A stretch of 64,000 nucleotides of DNA from Marinicella meishanensis (GCF_019931145.1 NZ_JAIOUV010000001.1:62001-126000), one strand, 5' to 3'; shown: positions 26,960-36,567, counted from the stretch's first letter. Translations and numbers: made by a program. Notes: generated from the sequence alone by a model not told the origin.

Positions 26960-28287
26960 ATGAAAACAAGCAAAACCCTGATCTGCCTGCTCACCGGTTT
27001 ACTGGTGGCTGGACTGGCAACCGCCCAAGAACCACCCGCGCCACTGACCCAAGCCGAACACGAAGCGGTGGTTGAGGCCATCAGCCGCCAACTGCAGGAC
27101 CATTACATTTTCCCCAAGTTGGCCGATAAAATGGCCAAATCCATCCGCAAAAACCTGAAAAAAGGCCAATACCAGGACATCACCGATGTGCAACTGTTCG
27201 CCCAAAGATTAACCGCTGACCTGGTTGCGGTGAGTGACGACAAACACATTCGGGTGATCTTTGATCCGGCCGCCATTGCCAGACAACGTCAGGCAGTGAC
27301 CCCTGCAGAAGAACAGCAACTGTATGCTGAGCTGGTGGCCCGCAACCGCATGAACAACTTTGGTTTTCACCAGGTCAAAGTGATGGAGGGCAATGTTGGC
27401 TACCTGGATCTGCGCTCTTTTCAAGGCACCGACTACGCCGGTGACACCGCGGTGGCGGCCATGAATTTTTTGGGCAACACCGATGCCCTGATCATTGACC
27501 TCAGACAAAATGGCGGTGGCAGCCCACAAATGATTCAGCTGATCTCTAGTTACCTGTTTGGGCCCGAACCGGTGCATTTGAACACCTTTTACCGCCGCGC
27601 CACCGAGCGTTATGACCAAACCTGGACCTTGCCCATGTAGACGGACAGCGACAACCAGACCGGCCGGTGTATGTGTTGACCAGCAACCGCACCTTTTCCG
27701 CTGCTGAGGAATTCAGTTACAACCTGAAAAACTTGGAACGGGCGACTTTGGTGGGTGAAACCACCGGTGGTGGCGCCCACCCAGGCGGTCCTTTGATCGC
27801 CACCGATCGCTACCAAGTGTGGGTGCCCACAGGCCGTGCCATCAACCCCATCACCAACACCAACTGGGAAGGCACCGGGGTGTCACCCCATGTGGCAGTG
27901 CCCCAAGCCGAGGCGCTGGACCGGGCCTACCTGATGGCCTTGGAAAAACTGATGGCTGAGAACCAGGATCCCACAGCCCAAGCCGCTTATCAGTGGTTGT
28001 TTGAAGGGTTGCAGGCCGAACACTCCCCCGTAACCCTGGCGGCAGCGGCCTTGCGACAGTATGTTGGCAGCTATGGTCCGCGGCAGGTGACCCTGGAACA
28101 AGACCAACTGTATTACCAACGCGGAGCCGGTGAAAAGCACGCCATGATACCCATGGGAAACCACCGCTTCATGTTCGCAACCATTCCCTATTTTCGGATT
28201 GAGTTTGAGGTCAACGAAGGCGTTGCTGGCGCCATTGTCGGCCATTACAACAACGGCCGCACCGACAAGAACGAACGCGGTGATTGA
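26960..28287 (+). pseudogene. S41 peptidase gene broken by a one-base frameshift
   Basis: The start ATG at 26960 has GAAGGAAA upstream and a signal peptide follows (MKTSKTLICLLTGLLVAGLATA). The first frame encodes an IRBP/S41-type N-terminal domain and VGYLDLRSFQGTDYAGDTAV...DALIIDLRQNGGGSP, then stops at 27638-27640 (TAG). The next frame continues the family sequence in register: HVDGQRQPDRPVYVLTSNRTFSAAEEF (nucleophile Ser), then TLVGETTGGGAHPGG and a normal C-terminus to 28287. Adding one base to the CCC at 27632-27634 would restore a single reading frame of about 440 residues. It is either a recent inactivation or an assembly error in a short C-run; all catalytic parts are otherwise intact. 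It is in an operon with the preceding MarR gene. Confidence 0.85.
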
Positions 28288-28325
28288 AAATAGAATGCTG
28301 GCTTGAGTTGCAGCCGATCACGGCT

Positions 28326-29651
28326 TCAGTCAAAACCATCGATAAAGATGAGGTCGTGATTGGGGTTGAACTCATCGGCACCAACATCGGCGTTGCTGCC
28401 GCCCGGTCTGGGTTCGCCGTCATGGTCCAGTTGGGCATCCAGCGGTGCCATCACCTGATCCATCACCGCCGTGGCGGCAGGCAGCAAATGTAAATCGCCT
28501 TGGGCCGGATTGAGGAACCAGCTGGCGATGGCGCTGGTCACATTACCAGATTGGCTGAAGGTGGCCCCATTTCTGGAGCCGATGTCGGCATCGGTCAAAT
28601 TGTTTTGCAGGTCACTGCCGGTGGTGTCAAAGCGCATTTCAATCGACAGCCTTTGATTCAGATTGGACACCACGCTGTTGTGCAACACCTGGGTTTGGGG
28701 CGAGTCCCAAACGATGATCAAACCATCCGAATTGGCCCGGCGAGCCGCACTGTAGGTACCCGGCGTCATGTGGACCATGTTGTTGCGGATGATGCCCCCG
28801 GTATGATCGGTGCCCGATGGCCGGTCCACCAGACCATAGGCGATGGCCCGATCCACATCCACAAAGCGGTTGTTCTCGGTGATGGTGTTGCGGGCCCCGT
28901 TCCACATCAACACCGCTGGATTCCACAGGTGATCGCTGCCATCCGGGGTGTGAAAGTTCTGAAACAGGTTGTGACTGATCAACCAGCCATCGCCGCCGTG
29001 AATATCTACCCCATTGGTGTAGCCGGTGCCACCACCGTGGTCGGTGGCCGGCGGGCCGGCGGTGTAGGCCATGATGCTGTGCGACACCACCCCGTCATCC
29101 ACCCCGATGCCAAAGCCACCAGAGCTGCCTTTGATGAATTGTTCACCGGCATCGAGCAAGCGCACGTTGTGAATCACCGGTGCGTCGGCCCCCGGATCGA
29201 ATTGAATGGGGTGGTGATAAACATCCCGAATGGTCAGGTTCAACACCGTTAAGTTGGTGGCATTGGTCCAAATGCCGTGAGGCACTTGACCAAAATTGGG
29301 GTTTTCCATGCCAGGGCCAATCAGGTTAACGGCATCACAGCGGTCACTGTTGCCGCGAATGGTGATGTCATCCTGTTGGATCCACAGGGTTTGGGTCAAG
29401 ACATAGTCCCCCGGTTCCAGCAGCAGGGTGCTGTCGGCTTGCAGGTTGTTCAAGGCTTGGTTCAACTCACCGACATTGGCAATGTTCACCACTTGACCCG
29501 TGGGTGCCGGCCACACCGGTGCGGTCAAACAAGCCGGGGTGGCACCATGAGCTGGTGCGGCCAGCAAGAATCCAACCAAGCGGCACAAACCCACCCAGCC
29601 TAAGCCGTGTTGTGCCCTCACATGGTGCAAAGGAGTCCAGTTATTCACCAT
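28326..29651 (-). CDS. Secreted right-handed beta-helix protein with C-terminal IFIDGFD tail
   Basis: The product is about 441 residues; two adjacent ATGs lie at 29654 and 29651, with GGGGA before them. The N-terminal leader runs to about residue 38 (VGLCRLVGFLLAAPAHG-ATP). The body is a parallel beta-helix of the pectate-lyase-like kind (ITIRGNSDRCDAVNLIG, LTVLNLTIRDVYHHPIQF, IHNVRLLDAGEQFIKG, NTITENNRFVDVDRAIAYGLVDR, GIIRNNMVHM), which in many relatives binds or cleaves polysaccharide; I cannot identify catalytic residues. It ends GADEFNPNHDLIFIDGFD, combining the choice-of-anchor ending with the shared tail. It converges on the S41 pseudogene. Confidence 0.84.
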   Translation of the reverse strand: MVNNWTPLHHVRAQHGLGWVGLCRLVGFLLAAPAHGATPACLTAPVWPAPTGQVVNIANVGELNQALNNLQADSTLLLEPGDYVLTQTLWIQQDDITIRGNSDRCDAVNLIGPGMENPNFGQVPHGIWTNATNLTVLNLTIRDVYHHPIQFDPGADAPVIHNVRLLDAGEQFIKGSSGGFGIGVDDGVVSHSIMAYTAGPPATDHGGGTGYTNGVDIHGGDGWLISHNLFQNFHTPDGSDHLWNPAVLMWNGARNTITENNRFVDVDRAIAYGLVDRPSGTDHTGGIIRNNMVHMTPGTYSAARRANSDGLIIVWDSPQTQVLHNSVVSNLNQRLSIEMRFDTTGSDLQNNLTDADIGSRNGATFSQSGNVTSAIASWFLNPAQGDLHLLPAATAVMDQVMAPLDAQLDHDGEPRPGGSNADVGADEFNPNHDLIFIDGFD

Positions 29652-29799
29652 CATGTCCCCATCTTAGCGCATCAGACACCGCTTGAATGAGACCGGCATC
29701 AAGTATGTCCAAGCAGGCATCAGTCAGAAGTCGGGTTTCATCATCCAATTTTCATGGGACTGCGTTACAATCGCCCAAATTCAATCATTCGAGAAACCC

Positions 29800-30630
29800 A
29801 TGAAACCCAAAGCCCTGTCTGCTGTGATGTTGATCTCTGTCATGCTGCTGCTTGGTTGCAGCAAGCCACAAACCACCCAACCAGCGCCCACCACCGATGC
29901 CCACTTGGGCATTCCCATCAAAGAACATTTGGTGTTGGCGGTGTTGTGGCAACAGCATGCCGCAGAATACCGCGCCTTGTGTTACCAAGCTTACAATGTG
30001 GCCAAACAACGCATCGATTGGGTGCTGGCCAACCACGACAGTGACTTGCCCCTGGCCATCATTGCCGACATCGATGAAACGGTGTTGGACAACAGCCCTT
30101 ATTCAAGCCGCATGATCCTCGACGACATCAATTACTCCAGGCCCACTTGGTATGAGTGGGGCCGCAAAGAGTCGGCGAAACCGGTGCCCGGCGCACTGGA
30201 TTTTTACCGTTATGTGGCTGACCAAGGCATCACCGTGTTTTATGTGTCCAACCGCTACCAGGAACAGTTGACCGAAACCATCAACAACCTGCAACACCAC
30301 GGCTTTCCCTTTGCCCAAGCCGCTCATGTGTTGCTGAAAACCGAGACTTCAGGCAAGGAGCCACGTCGCCAACAAATCCTGACTGAGCATGAGGTGGTGA
30401 TGTTGATCGGTGACAATTTGTCTGATTTCCATCAGGATTTCGATGACCGCAGCAGTGCTGAACGCAACCACACGGCGAAAAAAATGCAGCAGCAATTCGG
30501 CAGCCGCTACATCGTCTTGCCCAACCCCATGTATGGCGACTGGGAAACCGATGGCCTGTATGAAGGCCGTTATGATTGGAGTGAAGCCGAGAAAGCGGCC
30601 ATGCGCCGCAGCAAACTGCTGCCTGACTGA
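29800..30630 (+). CDS. Acid phosphatase / 5'-nucleotidase lipoprotein, e(P4)-like HAD family
   Basis: The product is 276 residues from the ATG at 29800. The signal peptide ends in lipobox LLLGC, so it is an outer-membrane-directed lipoprotein. The HAD motif I is IADIDETVLDN (both Asp present), motif II lies in VFYVSNR, and GDNLSDF is the acidic motif. These features and the order match class B/C acid phosphatases such as Haemophilus e(P4), which dephosphorylate nucleotides at the cell surface, for example to recover nicotinamide riboside. The length is normal. The neighbouring locus imports heme, and e(P4) was first described in connection with heme; a functional link here is speculative. Confidence 0.9.
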   Translation: MKPKALSAVMLISVMLLLGCSKPQTTQPAPTTDAHLGIPIKEHLVLAVLWQQHAAEYRALCYQAYNVAKQRIDWVLANHDSDLPLAIIADIDETVLDNSPYSSRMILDDINYSRPTWYEWGRKESAKPVPGALDFYRYVADQGITVFYVSNRYQEQLTETINNLQHHGFPFAQAAHVLLKTETSGKEPRRQQILTEHEVVMLIGDNLSDFHQDFDDRSSAERNHTAKKMQQQFGSRYIVLPNPMYGDWETDGLYEGRYDWSEAEKAAMRRSKLLPD

Positions 30631-30685
30631 GGGTCAATGACCGACCCCACCCGCTGGGTTCGGTGGGGCCGGGCGTTCGCCGGGT

Positions 30686-31438
30686 TCACACCGCAGCAGG
30701 TGTCAGTTTCGCGCGGGCTTGTTGGGTCATCTGAACCAGCTGAATCCGGATGTCCTGGGCCTGCATCACCGGTGCAGGAAATGGCAAGAAATGGTTGTGT
30801 TGTTCATTGGCTTGCAACACACAGCCATCGGCATACAAATGGGTCATGCGGATGTGATCGGCCTCAAAGTTGCGGTAATATGAACAGATAAATTTCATCG
30901 CATCTTGGTGGTCTTCATTCATGTGATCAATGGCAGCTTGTTCATGGCCCAACCAGTCTGGTTGGGGCAAGATGAATTGATTCACATCCAACCAGAAGAT
31001 TTGTCCAAACCCACCAATGTATCTGACGTATTCAACACGAATTCGATAAAACTCGAAATCATGGGTGTCTTGATATTGCTGGCTCTCTGGGAATTTCAAG
31101 AAAAATTTGGCCGCCAATGCGGCGCTTTCATCGCTTGACACCCGCTCCGCCCGTCCCAACAAGGTCAATCGAGCCCCGGCATTGATGTCGTCTGTATGGT
31201 CTTGATTGACCAACAGACTCATTTGTGGGTTTTGCTGGATGTTTTTGGTGTGTTGCGCCAAATAGCTGATGTAGATGATGGGGTGGCCTTGGTGGTCGGT
31301 CATGTAAGTGGTGACCGAGCCAAAAGGGTAACCCGTTTTGCTGTAAGAATGGGTCGACAACAGGGCTTTTTCTTGGCTGCGCAGCAAATTTCTGGCAGCC
31401 GTTGTGGCTTTGGTTTTTCGGTTCATGATAGGTCTCAT
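30686..31438 (-). CDS. hugZ: HugZ-family heme-utilisation protein
   Basis: The product is 250 residues. The N-terminal 150 residues are a pyridoxamine-phosphate-oxidase-like split barrel (KALLSTHSYSKTGYPFGSVTTYMTDHQGHPIIYISYLAQHTKNI), and the end is a DUF2470-type domain (AAIDHMNEDHQDAMKFICSYY...LYADGCVLQA), together the HugZ layout. HugZ proteins bind or degrade heme in the cytosol to free iron. The ATG at 31438 overlaps the stop of the ABC ATPase gene (ATGA), so it is the last gene of the hmuTUV operon and is expected to be Fur-controlled from the promoter near 34.2 kb. Confidence 0.9.
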   Translation of the reverse strand: MRPIMNRKTKATTAARNLLRSQEKALLSTHSYSKTGYPFGSVTTYMTDHQGHPIIYISYLAQHTKNIQQNPQMSLLVNQDHTDDINAGARLTLLGRAERVSSDESAALAAKFFLKFPESQQYQDTHDFEFYRIRVEYVRYIGGFGQIFWLDVNQFILPQPDWLGHEQAAIDHMNEDHQDAMKFICSYYRNFEADHIRMTHLYADGCVLQANEQHNHFLPFPAPVMQAQDIRIQLVQMTQQARAKLTPAAV

Positions 31439-32238
31439 GGTTGCGTGCTAATAGGTTGGTTGATGGGTTTGTGGATGATCGGTCGTTGCTGTTGACCAGA
31501 CAAGGACACCTCAATGTCCACCTCAAAAACGGTTTTCATCAGCCGTTGGGAGATCGCCCGTTGCGGCACATCCTGGCAGACCAGGCGGCCGTGGTTGATG
31601 ACCCAAATTTCATCACAATAACTGGCCGCCAAGTTGATGTCGTGTATCACCACGAGGCTGCTGATGTTCTGGGTGGTCAGTTGTTGTAGTTGGCTAAACA
31701 ATTGATGCTGATGCTTCAAATCAAGGGGCGCTGTGGGCTCATCCAAACACAAGAAGCGCATGGCTTCACTGGGCTCATGCTGTAACAACTGAGCCAATAC
31801 CCGAGCAATGTGCACCCGTTGTTTTTCTCCCCCTGACAAACTGAGGAAATTGCGTAGGGCCAAATGCTGCGCGGCCACCATGGACAAGCAAGCATCAATC
31901 AGCTGCTCTTGTTGAGCCAAAGAAATGCGCGACAAAGCAAAACTCATACCCACCACCGCGGCGGCTGGAAAGGGAAAATTCAACGGTGACTCTTGCGGCA
32001 AGGCCGCCCTGATTTTCGCCAATGCCAAAGGGCTGAAAGCCGCCAATGGTTGGCCATTGAGTTGGATGCAACCAGGGCTTGGCAGCAGGGCCGTGAGGCA
32101 TTTCAGCAAGGTTGACTTGCCGGCGCCGTTGGGGCCGATGATGCCAATGACTTTGGCTTGGTTGACCGCCACCGACATGTTTTTCAGCAACATTTTACCG
32201 GGCACGGCATAATTCAGATTGTTGACTTGTAAACTCAT
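31435..32238 (-). CDS. hmuV: Heme ABC transporter ATP-binding protein HmuV
   Basis: The product is 267 residues from the ATG at 32238, one base after the permease stop. Walker A GPNGAGKST, signature LSGGEKQR, Walker B FLCLDEPTA and the switch His in VVIHDINLAA are all intact. The family member that energises FecCD-type importers is indicated by its context with HmuU and HmuT. Both NBDs come from this one gene. It couples ATP hydrolysis at the inner membrane to heme import. Confidence 0.94.
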   Translation of the reverse strand: MSLQVNNLNYAVPGKMLLKNMSVAVNQAKVIGIIGPNGAGKSTLLKCLTALLPSPGCIQLNGQPLAAFSPLALAKIRAALPQESPLNFPFPAAAVVGMSFALSRISLAQQEQLIDACLSMVAAQHLALRNFLSLSGGEKQRVHIARVLAQLLQHEPSEAMRFLCLDEPTAPLDLKHQHQLFSQLQQLTTQNISSLVVIHDINLAASYCDEIWVINHGRLVCQDVPQRAISQRLMKTVFEVDIEVSLSGQQQRPIIHKPINQPISTQP

Positions 32239-32239
32239 T

Positions 32240-33283
32240 TCATATCCCAAAGGCCAGTTTCTGCTTTTGTTTGATCAGCAACAGGATGAACACCGGCGCA
32301 CCGATGACGGAAGTGATGATGCCGATGGGCACCTCGGCCGGCGCCGCCGCCATGCGGGCCACCAAATCAGCCAGCAACATCACAGCAGCACCCAACAACA
32401 TGGCGTTGGCCAACAAAAACCGGTAATCACTGCCCAAGGTGATGCGCAGGATGTGCGGCACCACCAAGCCGACGAAGCCAATGATGCCACTGACCGACAC
32501 CGCCACCCCCACAGTCAGGGCGTTGAGCCACAACAATTGTTGTTTCACCCGATCCACTTCCACGCCCATATATTTGGCGTTGGCTTCGCCCAACAACAGC
32601 AAGTTCAACTCATGGCGTTTGCGGTAGATGCCCCACACAGACAGGCCCAAAATCGGGGTCACAATCAAGATGTTGGTCCAATTGGCTGCCCCCAAAGAAC
32701 CCATCAGCCAATAGGTGATCAGACGCAAGGACTGGTCATCGGCCAAATAACTCATCAAGCCGATCACGGCCGCAAACAAGGCATTCAAAGCGATGCCAGC
32801 CAGCAACAAGGTGACGATTTCCAGTTTGCCATTCACCTGGGCCATGCGGTTGATCAACAGCGCGGTGAAGGCGGCGCCAGCAAAGGCCAAAGCCGGCAGC
32901 AAGTAAGGTCTGATCACATCCGGCACCGACCATTGGGTCATGAACACGATGCCAATCACCGCGGCAGCGGCGGCGCCTGAAGAAATGCCCAACAGGCCTG
33001 GGTCAGCCAATGGGTTGCGGCAGATGCCTTGCAATGAGGCTCCGCTGATGGCCAGTGCGCCACCAATCAGCATGGCCAGAATGGCCCGAGGCAGACGGAT
33101 GTTGTTGACGATGGACAACATGAAGTCAACTTCATCGGTGCCATTGAATATGGTGTCCATGGATTTGAACAAGCCCCAAAAATCAATCAAGGCCGGGCCC
33201 ACTGAGACTGCCATGATGAAACTCAGCAACAGCAACAACAGCAGCCAAAACCGATCACCGATGGCCCATTTCTTGTGACTCAT
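32240..33283 (-). CDS. hmuU: Heme ABC transporter permease HmuU
   Basis: The product is 347 residues from the ATG at 33283; an ATG at 33331 overlapping the upstream gene is also possible. The FecCD family is clear: about ten membrane helices, LPRAILAMLIGGALAISGASLQGICRNPLADPGLLGISSGAAAAAV near the start, and SGIIGFVGLVVPHILRITLGSDYRFLLANAMLLGAA...PAEVPIGIITSVIGAPVFILLL at the end, the coupling and gating region. It forms the inner-membrane channel with HmuV, receiving heme from HmuT. Confidence 0.93.
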   Translation of the reverse strand: MSHKKWAIGDRFWLLLLLLLSFIMAVSVGPALIDFWGLFKSMDTIFNGTDEVDFMLSIVNNIRLPRAILAMLIGGALAISGASLQGICRNPLADPGLLGISSGAAAAAVIGIVFMTQWSVPDVIRPYLLPALAFAGAAFTALLINRMAQVNGKLEIVTLLLAGIALNALFAAVIGLMSYLADDQSLRLITYWLMGSLGAANWTNILIVTPILGLSVWGIYRKRHELNLLLLGEANAKYMGVEVDRVKQQLLWLNALTVGVAVSVSGIIGFVGLVVPHILRITLGSDYRFLLANAMLLGAAVMLLADLVARMAAAPAEVPIGIITSVIGAPVFILLLIKQKQKLAFGI

Positions 33284-33320
33284 TGGGTTGGCGCCGGTTG
33301 GGCAGTCAACCGCCCTGGCC

Positions 33321-34169
33321 TCAACGCTCATGATTGGCCAGCACGGCGACCGCTTGATCGATGCGGGTGCCAAATCCCAATGCCAACAAACCATCCACCA
33401 CCAAAATATCACAACCCCGTTCAGCAGTGGCCATGGCGATGGTCAGGTTCTGACAAATGGTTGCAACCCCACCGATGTTCTCCACCGCATGCGATGGCAT
33501 CACAATCACATCGGGTTTGCTTTGAATCAATTGTTCGGCACTGTAAGGTTTGTACCCTTCAAATTCATTGACGATGTTGTTGAAATGGGCCAACTCAAAC
33601 AGCATGTTGGGCACGGTGTTCAAACCCGCCGCCACCAAGCCGCGATCGCCAACATCCATGAGGAAAATGGCGGTCTTCTCTTGTCCAGCGGGCGGGCGTT
33701 TCAGCTCGGCCAACTGGTCATCAACCCGGGCGATGATCTGATTTGCTTGATCTGGCACCCTGAAATAGGCACCCACTGCCCGCACATGAGACTTCCAAGC
33801 CGGCAAGTTGTATTGTTCCGGGTTGAACACTTTAACTTCCACCCCGGCCTGGCGAATTTGCTGCAGGACGGCATCCGGTCCAGCGCCTCCGGCAGCCACC
33901 AAGCGGCTGGGTTGGGTGGACAACACCCCTTCAGCAGACAATTGGCGGAAATAACCAACTTTGGGTTTGGCCGCGGCTGCGGCAGGGAAGTAACTGCTGG
34001 TATCAACCGCGATGATTTCATCGCCCAAACCCAAGGCATACATGATTTCGGTGATGCTGCCGCCAGCAGCAATGGTGCGGTTCTCGGACCCGGCAAACGC
34101 CATCCAAGAGCTGGTTAACAAGCCAAACAGTCCAAGCAGTGAGGTGGTTTTCAAATGGGATGATTTCAT
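33321..34169 (-). CDS. hmuT: Periplasmic hemin-binding protein HmuT
   Basis: The product is 282 residues with signal peptide MKSSHLKTTSLLGLFGLLTSSWMAFA. The cluster A-II binding-protein fold is shown by RTIAAGGSITEIMYALGLGDEIIAVDTSSYFP, the HmuT/ShuT opening, and by KPDVIVMPSHAVENIGG. It carries heme across the periplasm from the TonB receptor to HmuU. It is the first gene of the minus-strand operon and is divergent from the TonB receptor gene with a 95-bp gap holding a Fur box. Axial heme ligand Tyr residues are candidates in SSYFPAA but are not proven. Confidence 0.93.
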   Translation of the reverse strand: MKSSHLKTTSLLGLFGLLTSSWMAFAGSENRTIAAGGSITEIMYALGLGDEIIAVDTSSYFPAAAAAKPKVGYFRQLSAEGVLSTQPSRLVAAGGAGPDAVLQQIRQAGVEVKVFNPEQYNLPAWKSHVRAVGAYFRVPDQANQIIARVDDQLAELKRPPAGQEKTAIFLMDVGDRGLVAAGLNTVPNMLFELAHFNNIVNEFEGYKPYSAEQLIQSKPDVIVMPSHAVENIGGVATICQNLTIAMATAERGCDILVVDGLLALGFGTRIDQAVAVLANHER

Positions 34170-34195
34170 GGAATTTGATTTTTATAAATATTAAT

Positions 34196-34214
34196 GATAA
34201 TGATTTGCATTTGC
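34196..34214. promoter_or_regulatory. Fur box between hmuT and the TonB receptor gene
   Basis: GATAATGATTTGCATTTGC matches the 19-bp Fur consensus at about 14 positions, including an unbroken GATAATGAT half. An additional overlapping TTAATGATAATGATT lies at its left. Its place in the short divergent gap supports Fur repression of both the receptor and the import operon when iron is plentiful. Confidence 0.8.
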
Positions 34215-34264
34215 GTAAATTATCAATTACATTACCGCCCAAGTCAATCATTACCAATCAAAAC

Positions 34265-36502
34265 ATGAAAAAATTTGTGACCTGCACAGCCCTGGCCATG
34301 GGCATTGTGACCGCACTGCAAGAAGTGCGGGCTGAAGAAGACGAATCATTGGAACTGGAAAAAGTCACCGTCACGGCCAACCGCACCAGCAAAACCCTGG
34401 ATGAATTGAGTAACAAAGCCTCGGTCATCACCGCCGAAGAAATCGATAAGTATCTGCACCAAGACATCCGTGATCTGGTCCGCTATGAGCCGGGAGTGAC
34501 GGTCTCTGGCTTGGGTCGATTTGGTTTATCGGGCTTCAACATTCGGGGCATCGGCGGTGATCGCGTGTTGACCTTGGTTGATGGGGCCCCCATCGCCGAT
34601 GAGTTTTCTTTTGGGCCGGCTTTGTCAGCCCGCCGCAACTACATCGACGTGGACGCGTTGAAAGCGGTCGAGATCGTGCGTGGTCCGGCTTCCAGTTTAT
34701 ACGGCAGCAACGCCATTGGGGGATTGGTCACTTTCATCACCAAAGACCCCAGCGATTACTACCAAGGTTCCGATGACCAGCAATACGTCTCAATCAAGTC
34801 AGGTTGGGACTCGTCCGATGCTTCTTTTGACCACACCTTCACCTATGCCGGTGGCGGCGATCGCTTCCAAGGTATGGTGGTGGGCACCCACCGCCATGGC
34901 GAAGCAACCCAATCGTATTTCACAGCCGATCGCAGCACCGGTGCCAATCGCATGTCGGCCAACCCCATCGACAACACCGAAGTCAATTGGTTGGGTAAAA
35001 TGGTGTTCCAAGCCAGTGCAGACCACACCTTCAAATTCACCGCTGAAAAATACCAAGCCGATGTCGACACCAGCGTGTTGACGCAAGCCGGCTCGGTGGT
35101 CTTTGGCACAGTTAAACTGAGTGTTGATGCCAAGGACAGCCGTGACCGCAACCGCTTTTCATTCGAATACTTGGGCACCCCCAGCACAGCGATGTTTGAT
35201 GAAGTCAATGTCAACGTATACTTCCAAAATTCCGATTCTGCACAAAACACTTTTGAAGAGCGCCTGTCGCCGGCACAAGTCAGACAAACCCGCACCCGCA
35301 ATTCATTCTATGAGCAAGACAACCGCGGCTTCAAAGTGAGTTTTATCAAAGACATTGATACCCCGGTGGGGCAACAATGGGTGTATGGCATTGATTATGA
35401 TTTCTCCGACATCCAAACCTTGCGTGCCGGCCAAACCATTGCCACCCAAACCGGTGAAATCATCCCAGAAACCAGCAATTTCCCCACTCGAGATTTCCCC
35501 AATTCTGAATACCAGTCCCTTGGTTTGTTTGTGCAAAATGAGTTGTCCTTCCTGGGTGGCCGCCTGTCCATCATTCCCAGTTTGCGGTGGGACGATTTTA
35601 AATTAACCCCCATAGTGGACGACATTTACCTGTCAGGCAACAGCGGCTCACCCACCCCGGCTGCCTACTCTGAGTCTGAACTCTCTTCGAAATTGGGTTT
35701 CATCCACCGATTCACTGACCAATGGGCTGTTTTCGGTCAGTACGCCGAAGGATTCAAAGCCCCGCCAATCGATGCGGTGAACACCGGATTCACCAACTTC
35801 GCTGGTGGCTACACCACCTTACCCAACCCTGATTTGAATCCAGAATCGTCCAAAACCACTGAATTGGGCTTGCGGTTCAAAGGCGAACAACACCAGGTGG
35901 AGCTGTCTTTTTACCGCAGTCGCTACGAGGACTTCATTGAATCATTGGCTTTTCGTGGGTTCAACCCCACCACTGGCCTGTTGGAATTCCAGGCCAGAAA
36001 CTTGGATGAGGCTGAGATCGTAGGCTTTGAATTGCGTGGACACCTGGACCTGGCCAACTTTCATGAAGGCATGCATCTGCAATACGCCTATGCCCATTCT
36101 GATGGCGAAGACGACACCACTGGCTTGCCCATCAACACCGTGCAACCAGAGTCATTGGTGGTGGGATTGGGTTATGATGCCCCCAGCGGCCGATGGGGTT
36201 CAGAGCTGATCATGACCGTGAATGACCGCAAAACCGACATCGATGACAGCGCCATTCAACCGGCTGATCCAGCCGATCCAGCCGTACCCGCCTTCAACAC
36301 CCCGGGGTTCAGCACCTATGATTGGGTGGGTTACTACAACCTCAGGGACAACCTCCGCGTTAATTGGGGCATTTTCAATTTGACCGACAAACAATATTGG
36401 CAGTGGAACGACGTGCTGTTGCAACCCGCTGGTGCCGCCAACTTGGCTCGCTTGACGCAACCAGGACGCAACGCGTCCCTGACGGTTCGCTACGAATTCT
36501 GA
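34265..36502 (+). CDS. TonB-dependent heme/hemoglobin receptor
   Basis: The product is 745 residues from the ATG at 34265, with a signal peptide to about residue 23 (QEVRA). The TonB box region (LEKVTVTANRTSKTLDEL) and plug domain (VITAEEIDKYLHQDIRDLVRYEPGV, FNIRGIGGDRVLTLVDGAPI, KAVEIVRGPASSLYGSNAIGGLVTFIT) are typical of the hemoglobin/transferrin receptor group. The barrel follows and ends in the outer-membrane signature ASLTVRYEF with terminal Phe. It brings heme through the outer membrane using TonB energy. Divergence from hmuTUV-hugZ and the shared Fur box identify heme as the substrate with good confidence. A strong terminator follows. Confidence 0.94.
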   Translation: MKKFVTCTALAMGIVTALQEVRAEEDESLELEKVTVTANRTSKTLDELSNKASVITAEEIDKYLHQDIRDLVRYEPGVTVSGLGRFGLSGFNIRGIGGDRVLTLVDGAPIADEFSFGPALSARRNYIDVDALKAVEIVRGPASSLYGSNAIGGLVTFITKDPSDYYQGSDDQQYVSIKSGWDSSDASFDHTFTYAGGGDRFQGMVVGTHRHGEATQSYFTADRSTGANRMSANPIDNTEVNWLGKMVFQASADHTFKFTAEKYQADVDTSVLTQAGSVVFGTVKLSVDAKDSRDRNRFSFEYLGTPSTAMFDEVNVNVYFQNSDSAQNTFEERLSPAQVRQTRTRNSFYEQDNRGFKVSFIKDIDTPVGQQWVYGIDYDFSDIQTLRAGQTIATQTGEIIPETSNFPTRDFPNSEYQSLGLFVQNELSFLGGRLSIIPSLRWDDFKLTPIVDDIYLSGNSGSPTPAAYSESELSSKLGFIHRFTDQWAVFGQYAEGFKAPPIDAVNTGFTNFAGGYTTLPNPDLNPESSKTTELGLRFKGEQHQVELSFYRSRYEDFIESLAFRGFNPTTGLLEFQARNLDEAEIVGFELRGHLDLANFHEGMHLQYAYAHSDGEDDTTGLPINTVQPESLVVGLGYDAPSGRWGSELIMTVNDRKTDIDDSAIQPADPADPAVPAFNTPGFSTYDWVGYYNLRDNLRVNWGIFNLTDKQYWQWNDVLLQPAGAANLARLTQPGRNASLTVRYEF

Positions 36503-36567
36503 ATCTTTGCCAAATCAGGGTCAGTCATATGCCATCACTGGCCCTGACATCTACCCAACCCCTGTTT

